The notes under the pieces: generated by a model
Told to the model about the DNA's origin: nothing
Seen by the model: only the letters and a program-made list of their open reading frames with translations
Databases searched by the model: none
Shown here: positions 11,631 to 24,100 of the stretch, piece by piece
Layout of the letters: the number at the start of each line of letters is the position of its first letter
Position numbering within the stretch: the stretch's first letter is position 1
Source of the DNA: Pseudopyrenochaeta lycopersici
Lineage: Eukaryota; Ascomycota; Dothideomycetes; Pleosporales; Pseudopyrenochaetaceae
NCBI GenBank assembly: GCA_003313425.1
Contig: NHZP01000003.1
Span: 744,001-808,000, forward strand
DNA: 64,000 nucleotides
Reading direction: 5' to 3'
Translations under genes and position numbers: made by a program

Positions 11631-13824
11631 TTACCAGCATTCCCACTTCTGACCTCCTAGAGCAACAAGTCGATTGAACAGCTCGTCTCTCAATGGCATA
11701 GCGGTAAGCCTCGTCAATTGGCCCCGTCGATCGGTAATGACTAGGCCATCCGCAACCTCCCTATTCATTGCCCAGCCAACGACCATCTTCGCCTTCCAGC
11801 CAAACCCACCAACCTTCCTCAACTCACGAATATCACCAACAGGTATACTCCACGATGGGTGTAGATCCTCCCTATCAACACTGCCTATCTTCTCGATAGT
11901 GCTGTCGGTAGAGAAAGCAACGCACGGTATGGTTGCTTTGGTAGTGATGTAAACATGCCCCTTTTTGCCATCATATCGAGCCTTAAACTCCACAGGACCA
12001 GATGTGAGGTCGACGTTCTTGGGCGGTACAGCGCCGAGTCTGTTCTTAGCGTGTCGAGAACCCGCGGCGGCTTTCACTTTATCTGCAGTCATGGTAGTTT
12101 CGACTCCACCTTTGACGGTGCCGCGGAAGAAATTGAGAATCTTGCTGCCCTTCTTGCCATGATTGTTGTCTTTCGCAGCGTCAATATCTGCGCCACCCGT
12201 CTCGTGCGGAACGGTGGGATCATGTGCTATTGCCTCGTCAAGCTCTTCGCTGGTTGCATTGAGAGGCCAATCTGCACCAGTGGCGCGGAGTTCCTGTTCA
12301 CTGACATCGGCGGGCTGCTCCGGTGGTGCATGATCCACATGTGGTGGCGGTGGTAGCGGTGCTTTATTGATCTCGCCGATGCGAAGCAAGGTAATGGTGA
12401 GCTGAGCATTAGTGGGGACCCCTTTGAGAAGCGTATTGCGGAGCTCAAGGATCTTTTGCCAATTGGGGAACTTCCGGTTTAGAAGGTCGAGACCTCGCCA
12501 GATGATAGGGTCGCCAAAGAACCCAAATCCAACACCAAATGTTACTCCTTTTGTGAACATATAGGAGGATACAAACAGGGAGGTGAGAAACAGCGGAATG
12601 ACAACAGCCGCGAGCCGAAAGTGGTACCTGTTCGTCGGGAATGGACGAGTGGGCTCAAGCATACTGGGTCATGATAAGCATTATTTCTACCGTCTTAAGA
12701 AAACAGACTTACTTCGCGACACGTTCCCAAGTGTCTGTAACATCAGCAATACCGTGCATTATGGGCCTCATCTTAGTCCACATCGCGGTCTCCATCGGGA
12801 CTTTAGTCTTGTCCTGTTCCTTTGATACAGTAGTACCAGAAGCCTTATCTTTGGCATCAGCGGCACCAGTAGCAATCGCGGTGGGGTCAGGGACGTTGTC
12901 ATCCTGCGCATCTCCTTCTGGTGGCTCGCCCTGGGGATGTTTACCAGTCGCACTCGACAGTGCCACCGAAGCAATTCCATTCACGAAATTGGACGCTTCT
13001 CGCTCAACAGCCTCACCCTTATGGTTTTCAGGAGCCCCAGTAGCACTGTCTGTGCTACCCAAAACCCCGGCTTTCGGCTTCTGGACACCTCCCTTAGAGC
13101 TAACAAGCGCAATGGGTGCGGGAGGAAACATGATCTCCCGAGACGGTCGGTAGACAATAAGAATGACAATGGTCAGAGAGATCAGTGGCATGATGAGATC
13201 AAAGAACCAGGCCAAAAAATAAGCGAAACAAAATGATACCGTGCGGCGAGTCTCTCGCCATGAGCGTATTCGGACGATGTGTTTTCCGAAGGCCATCATG
13301 CCGATACCCTGTTACCTGGTAAGCTGAACTCAGAAATGATCTTATACTATGACTTACGATTGTCATGTATAGGCGCTCGATGTTGGCACGCAGCTTGTCA
13401 GGCGAAAATTCTTCCTCATCTGCGATATTCATATCCAAACCTCCTGGAGGCACTGTCTCGATCTCTTTGACATGGTACATTTGCTGCAAGCAATTAGACT
13501 TCTGCATGTAGAAACATTCCTTCTTGGGTTCACCTTATTGAATCGCCGCACCAACAGCCATAGTTCCTCATTCGTTAGACCCCCAACAAGTGGATTCAGT
13601 ACATGTTCTTTCGGTTCATTCCAGCCCAAATTCACCACCTCTTCTTCATGCTTGATCTCCGCTGCGCCTATTGCTTCTTCGTGAGCCGCCTTCGCAGCCT
13701 CCAATGCTAGTTCATGGCTCTCACTAGGTGCATCTAATATTGTGGTTGATGTTCCTTCATGCTCCGTAGGATCTGTATCTGGAACGGGCACCAGGTCCTT
13801 GAAGACTAAGCCGTCGGTCGACAT
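11631..13824 (-). CDS. DUF3292-family membrane protein
   Basis: Four exons, 13824..13534, 13483..13358, 13308..12713 and 12663..11631, join in phases 0, 0 and 2, giving 681 aa. Two hydrophobic regions are seen: FCFAYFLAWFFDLIMPLISL, extended by TIVILIVY, and LAAVVIPLFLTSLFVSSYMF. A C-terminal globular part carries the FRGTVKGGVETTMTADKV and VYITTKATIPCVAFSTD blocks typical of the fungal DUF3292 proteins. Those proteins also resemble the lipid/GRAM-like membrane-contact folds, but their function is not established. The segment between the two membrane regions is low-complexity. Membrane location is supported by sequence; the organelle is not. Confidence 0.82.
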
Positions 13825-14447
13825 ATTGAGGTGAAAGTCGAGGGCCAGTCCTAAAGAAAATATGTGGTTATGAGAGGGGTGAGGTTGCCCATCAATATTT
13901 GTTTGCTTTGATACAAAGCTAGGGAAGGCGCGTACATGGTGTGGCTACCCGTGTCGTCATGATGCGCTAGTGGCGGCAGCCACAACATTTGCGATCGGGG
14001 TGCAACAGGCTTAAACGCTATGGTGCAAGTCTAACTACGCTTGCATAAAGCTACGCTAAATAACGTGGCGCTGTTTTGCAAGTCTGGTTGTTAAACACCA
14101 TAGAGTTTTGGGTGCGATGAGACATCGTCTTCCTAACAATCCCATTCACCTGGGATGGGATTCTCGCTTAGCGATGTTCATTCTAGATCATTGTGATCCC
14201 CGCGAACCCTCCACACCTTCCCAATATTGCGCGTTCCCTGCTCCGATCCATTTACCCCATGTCAATGATCCTCGATGAGGGACAATATGCTCCGCGGATG
14301 CAAAGCACTGACGTGCTTCGTGCTATATCCAATTTGCCCCACACTTAGCATACGTCATCACCTTCTGCGGGCGTAACTCCAGCCAGTAAATCACCTTATA
14401 CTACGGTGCCATTCTCGTTGCTATTATCCGCACCCATTGGAAAGAGA
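13825..14447. other. Intergenic
   Basis: Lies between the start of the DUF3292 gene and the 3' end of the Zn2Cys6 gene, both on the minus strand. It includes the DUF3292 promoter. No other feature was seen. Confidence 0.5.
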
Positions 14448-16009
14448 TTATCTTTGAGTCCATAAGTCCACTAAGTCGACCGTGAAAGCGTTAGCCACTA
14501 TGAAGCCGCGCCTCGCAGTTGTCTGCAGTAGGTCGAGGATGATACTTCTCGATAGCTCGTCATCTGCTCGGGCTCCTGCGACCCGTAGAGGGAAGAACAG
14601 TAAAACGCCAGCAGCGCCCTGCCGTAATAAATCATCGCTCAAACGAAGGATTTCGGAGACATGCCAGTCGATTCTCTTTCGAGACAGAATCGGCGCATCA
14701 GCACAAGTCCAGTACGGGTGATAGTCATAAGTTCCCGATAGATAGATGCTTGTTGCATGGTAGTATATGTATGCGGTCAAGGACTCGACGTCCAGGTCGT
14801 ACTGCACTGCAGAGAAGGCGGTCCGATCTTGAGTGTTTCCCTCCCATATTCTTGTGTCTACCCACCATTGTTGCAACGATGCTTGCAACAACAGGCCCTC
14901 ATTGGCCAATGATGTAGCCTGAGCACATCGCGCATGCGAAGACAATTGTGAAAAAATTTCGCAAAATCCTAACGTACGGATACTGAGCTCTGAGAAATAG
15001 GGTAGTACGTCAAACAAAGCTTCCTTGGGGTGCCATAATGCCGCGCCGTCGCCCTCCCAGAGTCTTGTTAGAGCCGTGGTCCATTCTGGTGTGCTAAGGA
15101 AAGTAGGCGAGGAAAATATCAAGGAGCGAGATATTTCGAAGATGCGCGTAGCGAGGAAGAAAGATCGTCGATGTGAATTCTGGAGATCTGGACAAATCAG
15201 ATCATGCGGCTTTTGGAGACGAAGCATGGTGGACGTCCCGTGCAAGAAGTGGGAGAGCCAGTTTGTACCCGTCGAGTCACGCATCAACTAATAGTATTGG
15301 TTAGTGCCTGAATACAGACGAAAAAAATTCGAATCAATCCAATTGGAAGCGTACCTCGAAGACCCCTAAGAGAAAGGTCACCCAGAGGGCTGATCTGTTG
15401 TCCATAAATGTGCCGGCAGCAATCTCTTTCTGGATACAGCGAACAGACCGTGCATAAGCCTGTAAGGCTGCAAATTGTTTCTTATTGTCTTCTTTTTCTG
15501 TTGAAGTTAGAGAGCCCTGTCTTTGGGCATGTAACGCGGATACGGCATCGATAGCATCCCTCAGCGCAGGCGAAGACTTTGACATAGCTAGTAAGTCGCC
15601 ACCGATAGCTATATTCTTGCTCGTGAAAACATTCATGGGCAAGAATATTGCAAAGAAGTACGGCAGAGAGCGGTCTGCATTCGGGACGCGTACAGGACCG
15701 GTTAAGGGGAACAAGACCTGCGCCACGTTTGAAGGCGCAGTGGCACCTTCTGTTTTGCAGTTCGATGCTTGACGAACAAAAACCAGGCTGGAACCCGAAT
15801 GCTTGGTCGTCACCTCGCATGATCGCTTGGTTCGTCTGCAGTTGTCACAAGGTATCCCACCGTGGCACTTGTTTCGTCAGTTATATGCAGCTGGTAGCTG
15901 GACTCTCCATTGGGGAATCGAATAGTACTTTTATCTGGCGTTTAACACATGCATCGCAACGTTTTCGGCGAGCTTTGCGTCCATCATAAGGCCCAACAGC
16001 GGAAGGCAT
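14448..16009 (-). CDS. Zn2Cys6 binuclear cluster transcription factor
   Basis: Exons 16009..15929, 15867..15355 and 15287..14448 give 477 aa. The first intron splits the zinc cluster. After joining, the spacing is C-x2-C-x6-C-x5-C-x2-C-x6-C (Cys 18, 21, 28, 34, 37, 44), the canonical GAL4-type motif, which validates the join. A basic stretch (RKARRKRC) precedes the first cysteine. The remainder is the helical fungal-specific regulatory domain, including GVFELMRDSTGTNW across the second junction. Its divergent position against a secreted lipase (16605) makes that gene a candidate target by context only. The protein is on the short side for the family but is complete. Confidence 0.85.
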
Positions 16010-16604
16010 GTGGGAGTGAAACGAGTAGCTGAGAAGCGACAGGTGGGACACTTGGAGATACGGCTCAACTCGGACACTTGCGCGTTGGGAGGCGTACAAT
16101 TAGGAAATGTTACAGCGCTCATGATAAGTCCTTTTGGAATTGGGGTTTCTGGGTGTCCGTGATCGGGCCAACTCTTGATGATGGCGCAAGTGGTGAGGCT
16201 GAAGGGTGGAGACGCCAACCTGATCAGGAAGCGAAACAGCGCGTCTAGCTGCAACAGGTTAGCAAAGTGCGCCCAAGAAACGACGTCCTTGACATCCGCT
16301 AACTTTACCAGATGCAAAACACGAAAGCAAAAATGCTTCTCGCTCTTCCTTGCAGATTTTAATCTCCAAATACTCCGATGCTTCTGGTGTACCCATACCA
16401 CTTGACCTAATTAAGTTATGATAGAGCGTCGTGGAGTCGCATTACCACGCAGTGAACATTTCCTCTCATTACAAATGATTCCATATATGCCTATATAAAT
16501 GGCCATAAACCGCACATCATGAAAATGCCACCTCGAAACAATACCCTACCACTTTCCTTGTTGTTAAACCCTTTCAGTCATTGCATTCCGTCATAACGAC
16601 CAAG
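16010..16604. promoter_or_regulatory. Divergent promoter, Zn2Cys6 regulator and lipase
   Basis: 595 bp between two divergent starts. A TATA-like element (CTATATAAAT) lies at 16491-16500, about 105 nt upstream of the lipase ATG. I found no obvious paired CGG inverted repeat. Confidence 0.55.
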
Positions 16605-17747
16605 ATGGCACCCCTGATCACGTTCTCTACCGCACTACAAGTATTCTCGCTGTTTTCTGCAGTCTCTCCAACGCTGCTCCCTATTGTTAAGCCTAGCCAC
16701 TTCGACGTTGCAATCACCTCCATACCGTTAACAGATGTGGATCGACTCGACCCTTTCGCGAATGATGGGCGGTCCCGGTCAATCATGGCTTCTAGCTATT
16801 ATCCTGTAGGAGCCTGTCAAAATAAAACTCAGGAGCTATACATGTCTCCAGCAATTGCCACGCTGCAGGATGGAAAGTTCGCGGCTTACGGACTTCCGAA
16901 TGGGTCCTTTAGGTCTCTGACCATCGAGACTTGCAACAAGATTGCGAAATCAAAGAGCTGTTCTCCTAGGCCAATGCCTCTTGTGTTGTTCTCTGGAGCT
17001 CTCGGCACTTCCCGACTACTATATAATAGTATGCTACAAAATGTAGCCGCGGCCGGATACCAAGTCATCGCGATAGATCACCCATACGATGCCGACTTTG
17101 TCGAATTTCCAGACGGCACGGTCATCACAGGTGTCGACCTCAGCACCGATTCTCAGATTGAGACTGCTCTCACTACACGCGTCGAAGATATTGCGTTTCT
17201 GTACCGGCAACTCGGAAATACTTCACTCACCGACAAGTTGTTTCCTGGTCGCTCACGCCGACATCGCGTGCCTCAAACAGCGATCGTTGGACACTCCTTC
17301 GGTGGAGCGGCTGCAGCTGCGGCGATGTTGCAAATCCCATCTCTACTTGGCGGCTTGAATATTGACGGCACATTTTTTGGCCCTGTTGTGACAGCCGGTC
17401 TCGACCGCCCATTCGCATTACTCGCACACGAAAACAAGACGCAAGAAACAGATCCATCATGGAAAGCTATATGGCCAAAGTTAACTGGATGGAAAAAAGA
17501 GTACGAAGTTAAGGGTGCAGCACACTATAGTTTCTCTGACCTGCCACTGATCACGTCGGTTCTTGGCCTTCAAGAACAGCTACCGGCTGAGGTCGGACAA
17601 GTCTTGGGCACCTTAGAGGGCCATAGGATGATGAATCTCACCGTAACGTATATTACTGCGTTCTTGGATTTTGTGTTAAAGTCCGGTTCGGAGAAAAACT
17701 TGGAGCAAGCGAGTAGGGACTTTCCAGAAGTCGTTCAGTCAGCATAG
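16605..17747 (+). CDS. Secreted PAF-acetylhydrolase-like lipase/esterase
   Basis: Single exon, 380 aa. The N-terminus is hydrophobic (LITFSTALQVFSLFSAVSP) and fits a signal peptide. The alpha/beta-hydrolase core shows the oxyanion region VLFSGALGTSRLLYNS, the IDHPYDADFVEFPDGT block typical of fungal platelet-activating-factor acetylhydrolase-like proteins, the nucleophile elbow GHSFGG (Ser at about residue 231) and a late histidine in AAHYSF. Several N-x-S/T sites suit secretion. It likely cleaves short or oxidised acyl esters outside the cell; the substrate is unproven. The real ATG is at 16605; no ATG lies in frame just upstream. Confidence 0.85.
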   Translation: MAPLITFSTALQVFSLFSAVSPTLLPIVKPSHFDVAITSIPLTDVDRLDPFANDGRSRSIMASSYYPVGACQNKTQELYMSPAIATLQDGKFAAYGLPNGSFRSLTIETCNKIAKSKSCSPRPMPLVLFSGALGTSRLLYNSMLQNVAAAGYQVIAIDHPYDADFVEFPDGTVITGVDLSTDSQIETALTTRVEDIAFLYRQLGNTSLTDKLFPGRSRRHRVPQTAIVGHSFGGAAAAAAMLQIPSLLGGLNIDGTFFGPVVTAGLDRPFALLAHENKTQETDPSWKAIWPKLTGWKKEYEVKGAAHYSFSDLPLITSVLGLQEQLPAEVGQVLGTLEGHRMMNLTVTYITAFLDFVLKSGSEKNLEQASRDFPEVVQSA

Positions 17748-18108
17748 TATTTTCCGAAACACGTCGACGAAAAGTTCGCTTTCTGGACCGTGTTATGAGC
17801 TGGCCGGACAGGTCAAAGAACATCGACAATAAGCGGGAAAGGGAACATCAAATGAAGGCAATAATTTATTGCACAGTCTGGGTATTTTATCAGCTTGAGA
17901 TCATCGAACGCCTGCCGATAGCACCTAGCATATTTACTAATACTGTATAATTAAACCTGTGAACATTCAGACTGACCTCAATCTCGGTGTCAGGCTTGAT
18001 GACATTATTGAAATATTCATTGCTTTTACCTTGAACCTTGGCACATTTATGACTCGAACACAGTGCGGTGCTGGCAGTGTTGTGAATACTAAAATCTATG
18101 ATGGAATA
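17748..18108. other. Intergenic between convergent genes
   Basis: The 3' UTRs of the lipase gene and the ATR/Mec1 gene. Nothing else was recognised. Confidence 0.5.
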
Positions 18109-21100
18109 TCAGAAGAAGGCGCACCACCCAATATACATCGCCGCCAGATTAACCGGATCCAGCGCCATCGCAATCAGTGCCTCAACATATCCCTCCACGC
18201 TCAACGGAACACTTTCCCCCTTTAAATAACCCCCAACCTTCGTCCTTGTTACATCCAACACCTCCTGCGGCGTGTCCGGCACACCTGGAATTTTCTTCCT
18301 CTTCCTGCCTCCCAGGAAGTCCGCCGTTGGATCATGCACAAAAGTTTCCAATATCGTTATCAGTGTATCTTCATGCTGGCGCAAAAGCTTGTACGTGAGT
18401 TCAGCAGCTTTACGGAATGGCCCCTCGACTCCCTGCGGGCCCATGGCATCGACCATATTGTGGGTTAGGCGGAAGGGAACGAGCTCGGGTTTCTCAAACG
18501 TGAGACCTTTGTCGAAAAGGCAGTTGAAGTCCACGTGGAAGGTTCCGCCATCGCCTTGCTCAAGAAGCACGTTCTCACCGTGGCGGTCCCCAAGGCCGAG
18601 TACGTGCCCGACAATGCTCATTACTGCGCAGGAGCGCGTGTAGCGTAGGCGTGCGGCAAACCAGGCCTCTGGCTCTGGGAAAGTCTCCACGAACCATTCG
18701 TGCAGCACTGGCTGGAACTTACCGAGAATGCGTTCGGTGAAGATGGGCGTCTTACTTGGCGAGGACGATGCCTCGTTCAGCAGCGTTCGAATCTCCGTAT
18801 AATCGATTGATACATTGTGCTGGCGATAGAACCGAATAATGATATCGCGCATGGGCTTGAGACCTTCGACCCACTCAATGGTTCCACATTCTTCGTTGAG
18901 AGGCGTTACAGCGTAGGTCTTGATGTACAACCTGCGTTTGCTAGATTCGATGTCTTTTTGCAGCGCTCGATTAATCATGGCGTTGAACTCCATAAGGCGC
19001 TGATCCTTGCGCAGATCGTCTTTGGGTTTGCAAAGCAGCCCATATGAACGTCCATCCGACCCGCGCACGTTCACCTTTCGTGGGCGTTGGAGTGATGACA
19101 AGACTAGCACGTCATCCATGAATGAGTGTATCGTAATAGCGTCTTGTGGGAACGGGTTATGACGGCGAATAGCCTGACTGTCATTGCCTGCTGGGAGATT
19201 TGGAAGCATATTGGCTTCGATGGGAACGACTAGTTGGGTAGGAGCCAGCTTGTGATTGAACCCTAGATTCCTCGAAAGGCTCACATGCGCGACTCGCTGC
19301 TCGACTGGAGCATCGCAAGCGGCTAAGAGTGCGTCAGTAAGCCTTTGACCCTGGATAATTAGATTCTTTAAATCAAATGTAGCTCCCTTGCGCTTTGATG
19401 TATCCTGGCGATTGTTAGCAGAGCAGCTTTGAACCTGACGGCTCAATCACTTACGCGTAGCTTCTGAAGTACTGCAGCACCGCGAGTTCGGCGATCATCC
19501 TGTGTTGAGTGGAGGACAGCCAGCAGACTCCATAGGGCTTGTTGTGGATACGATGACGCGACCCGAATGATAATTGTTTGGAGAGCATCCCATACATTCC
19601 TGTTTGGATGACTGATGCGGGTAATGATCTGTGGGAATGCTGTGTACCAGGCAAACGCAGGCATTCGGTCAGCATAACGCTTGAGGTACTTGTTGATGGA
19701 CTCCAGGTAGTTCTGCCTATGCTCATGAAACTCTTTGTCTTTGGTCGTGCGAGGGGCCGTGTTCATGACGTCCATGCCCATGTCTAACCAAAGGGTAAGA
19801 ACTTTGGGTAAGGTTTGATAATAGTACTTCGTGCCATAAACCGTCGAGCGAATGAAGTTCTCTATCACAAGCTTGATCAAGCTTCCTGCTAGATACTCGG
19901 AGCTCTGTTTCACGACCGACAATCGTTTCTCGGACTCCAGGAGTTTGAGATACCATCGCCCTAAGTAATAATGACCTTTGTCCCATCTAGGGTACGTGTT
20001 GATGCCCTTCACATATTCCTCTTTCAAAGAGATTGATTGCGTCTGACCAGCTCGATCTAGCCACTTCGCGAGGAGCAACTGCGCGTGGCATTTGACTTTG
20101 TTCTTCGGAGAGTCTTCGCGGCCAGCTGTTGTTACCGACACGTCGATTGGTACAGTGTCGTTTACTTGAAATGCATTGCTGTCGATTGCACCTCGAAGGT
20201 TTTGAATAGCCTTGCGATGGTGTCCATCCTTCCAAAGCAACTTCGAATACTCAATCTTAGATGCATTGTCTCCCAATCGTTCGGCATGTAGCACTGAGTT
20301 AAAAGCAGTAGTCATAAAATCCCCTTGACGGGCAAGTCTTCCGGTAGTAAGCCATGCAGAGGCGATGTCTAATTTCGTAAAATTAATGCTTCTCTCAGTC
20401 AGCTCATATTGTGTATATCTTTGTAGAACGGGTGCTCACCGGGACAGCGACATGGCTGCGCGACGGACTCCTAGCAGATATTGTTTGTCCGAGGTATATG
20501 CGCCAACAATGTCTAACCGCCGGTCCAGGCTTTCAATCATGGCTTCACGATCCGGAATGGTTTCTGAAGTTACGCCACTAATAGTCTCAATCTCATACAA
20601 CGCATGCAATTTGACCAGATGGTCGTGACATGCTTGTATCGAAGACGTTGTCGATGGAGAAAGACCTTTAGCTAGTGTCTCTCGCAAGCTCGCAATGATG
20701 CGCGTGAACTCAGCGCCTTCGCTGTGGCGCAAAGCGAGCAATGCTCGGCCCATGCCAACATTAAAGTCCATAAACGCCATCTTTTCTGAATTCGGCGGCG
20801 AAGGTCCAAGGAGTCTTTCAAGCTGTTCCCACTTACCTGCTGACCAGGCGGCTTCCGCTGCGAATGGCAGCGTACTGACTGAGAGCGAGTTGATTGCATT
20901 GAAACCATCCACATAATTGAGAATTGCGTCTAGCAGACGTATGTTAGCTTTCGTTTGAGGTACCTCATTGGGGTGACCTTACCATATTGTCCAGACTCTT
21001 TGAGGCAGGTCAGAAGGTTGATCTGAGTCTCCACATCATTCGGTTTTTCAGCCAGAGCGATCTCATACCAACTTTGAGCTGCTGTCCAGCGTCCAGCTTT

Positions 21101-24100
21101 ACGATCTTCAATGATTTGCTGTTCCGGATTGAGCACCTTGAGATGAGCAGAAATCCCTTCAATGCTATCTGGCTCGTCTATATGGGCATATATCATCTGT
21201 AAATGCTGAAGTAGTTCATCCTTCTCAAAGCAGGACTGATTTGGTCCAGCCTTGACTTGTTGCTTTTGGCGGTAATATTGCTCCCAATGGAAGAGTGCGC
21301 GAGCGTACGACCCACACTCGACTGCACGTCGTGAGATGACCTCAGCAGGGATGAGCTGAAGTATGCCTTCTACACGACTAATCTCTTTGATAGCGTTCAT
21401 TTCATCTTCCTCTGAAACACCCCGACCAGTTTTACCAGCCATTGCTCTTGCTTCTGCAACGGCTTTTCTCTTTTCCTGCAGCCACAGTGACAAGTAGTCA
21501 AGGATTTGAAAAACGTTCTGGCAAATATTAGCGAACCACAGCGCAAGAAGAGACCCGCAAACATTACCTCACTGCACTGTTTGATGTGAGCCGCATCAGG
21601 CTGCTCTGGTGATCCAAGATCCGCCTCCAGCACTTTTAGCAATTCAAGTCCGACGTTGAGCATGTTTTGCTCATCGTCAGAAACGATGACATTCAATGCT
21701 GCGAAAGGTAGTATAAATGTAGCAATCGAGAGATCGTAACCTCGGATAATGCGTGCCAGGACTGGGAAGACCATTTCGACGTTCACGCCTTGCCCCTTGC
21801 GCAACAGGTCATACACAAAGGTCTGAAGCCAAGTTCCATGGCTGATGTCCGAATTGAATATCGGGTAATTTGGCCCCTCGTATTGTAAGGCAGGATTCTG
21901 GTTGACCGAGTACTTTGAGTCGAGGAAAGGAGTTAAAACATTCCTCACAGCCTCGGGGATTTCGTTCCAGCGTTGCGCCTCAGTGCTAGTCTGTGAGGAT
22001 CGCGGCTTTGCACCACGAAGGGCGCTGAATCCGCAATGTTTCAGCATCTCCTGCATAACATAGGCGATCCATCCCTGGGCTTTGGCGTTGGTAGTAGATA
22101 GGAAAACTTTGACGAGGACTTGTTCGAGCAGCAAGGCTACAAAATCAATGTCCTCGTCACGTCGTGAAAAGTTCGACAGCATCAGTACACGCTTCCTCTC
22201 CCGAATCGTCTCCACCCGGTACGGATCGAGACCACCAATTATACCAAGACACTGAGCACACAAGATAGTGATATCAGATCGGTTCTCCGCGAAACGTACG
22301 CTGGCATCAAGGATAGATCGACTCAAAACTGCCAAAATTGGTGAGGGCTTTTGGCCAGCCAATGACTGGTGCAGGTCCTTCTGATTCGCGTCAAGGAATG
22401 GTACGAGCTCTCTTAGAGCTTGTCGTACTACGACAGCATTCTGATCTTTGCATCGATTGCTGAAGGCTTGGAATGTTTTGATAGTGTCAACCATCTCTTT
22501 GAAACGGACCAGTTCTCCTTCAATCTTTGACATCATTGGGATGCCCGCTAGGGAAGGGAGGTACTCTACTCTTGCCCTTAATTGTTCATTGTATTGTTGT
22601 ATGAGATTCGTGATAGTCTTATTGGCTTTGATCTGGGTGTCTTCTGAGAATAATGGCCAATGCTCTACGACCAGGGCAAAAGTTTGATCGACTACAAGCA
22701 TAGTATCGTCCTCATCCAAAGCTGCAAGGAAAGCAGACCAGACAGTGAACGTGTCGTCACAGAGCTGTGGGTCTGCCATCGCAGATTGAAGGCAAGCACG
22801 GATCTAGTTATTATGAGCAGGTATGTGCAGCGTCTTCATGAACAACTTACTTGCGGTAACGCCCCATTCACACTATAGCGCGCAAGGCTGATGAGATCAC
22901 CAATAGCGGCTATACATCTCTTCCGCTCGGGCAAAGTCTGTGGTATGGCTTTACCATGCGCAAGAGGGCTTTCAATGATGTCCGAAAAGTGGGCGATGAT
23001 ACCCAGAATATGTGCCTCACAGAACGCATCTAAAGCTTTGGCTTTAGATACCGATTTGCGTTGCGAAGCTTTCGAGTCAGCGAGCATTGCTAAAGTGGTG
23101 AAACCGTTGTAAAACTAAACAATTAGCAATAGCAGTATGGGGTTACACGGCCGCACGCACAGGTTTCTTCCTTACGCCCTCTTGATCTGCAGCTAGCATA
23201 AGGATTTCGATAGCGATACCCGTTATATCCAGCGCGACCCAGGCTTCAAGCCTATTGTTACTTCCTTCTCGCATAGCCGGCTCGATGGCCCCCAAAGTTT
23301 CCATTGCATTCCGCTCGATGTCAGCCACTGGCTGTGACAGAAGAAGAGCAAGGATCCTGGCAAGATTGGCTCTAGGTTGGGTCAGGACCTCAGCAACAGA
23401 TGTCTTTCGAGCTTGAGCAATTTTTTCAATAATATCTCTCCTCTTGCTCAAAACTAGGTGAGGTAGAGTATCCCCCTGAGTCAGTACCAGAAGTTGACGG
23501 ACGCTTTGCTCGGTCAGATCTGCTAGCTGCTGTACTTTCTGGGGCTTGTTGACAATATCTTTGATTACAGAGAAGCAAATGACCTTCCAGTAAGGACTCA
23601 AAAGCTGCGTTGTATCCATTGAAAACCCTTTCGCGATGGATTCAAGCTGTACTCGTCAAAATCGGTGTACGAACTACAGTGCAATACTTACTTCGGAATA
23701 GGCCATGCCGCACACCAGAGCGTTGGGGTGGCCAAGGTACTCAACGAGATGATGCAGTATTATGGGAAGTTCCAATTCTCCACATACACTTTCCAATTGT
23801 CAGCCATGCTCTTAATGTAAGGGGAAGCTACTTACCGGGCAATCAACCCATACGCCATGATGAGGGTTTCCTGGTCAGACAAAATGTTTCGTTTCGCGAG
23901 AGCAGCAAGAAATTCTATGGTATACCTTCGGTTCTTCTGACGTGAATTACTCGAAATGTCATCTCTTAGGAACACCATCAAAGAACTCCTATAGTACCGT
24001 TAGCTATTGAACTTCGTGTTGTTAGTGATTCATCTTACGTAGCTGCGAGCTTAAGCTCTCGTAACGACCGACTCATCGATCCGAGCAGCCATTGTCCTAA

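Noticed and set aside
15931..16401. Minus-strand frame extending the Zn2Cys6 protein upstream to 16401
   Set aside because: Overlaps the lipase-side promoter and is not in the frame of the zinc cluster start; the ATG at 16009 in the correct frame precedes the basic region directly.
20389..20439. A 21-nt intron alternative at this ATR/Mec1 junction
   Set aside because: Too short to splice; the 51-nt GTGAGC..AAG intron keeps phase and gives the expected FAT-domain sequence.
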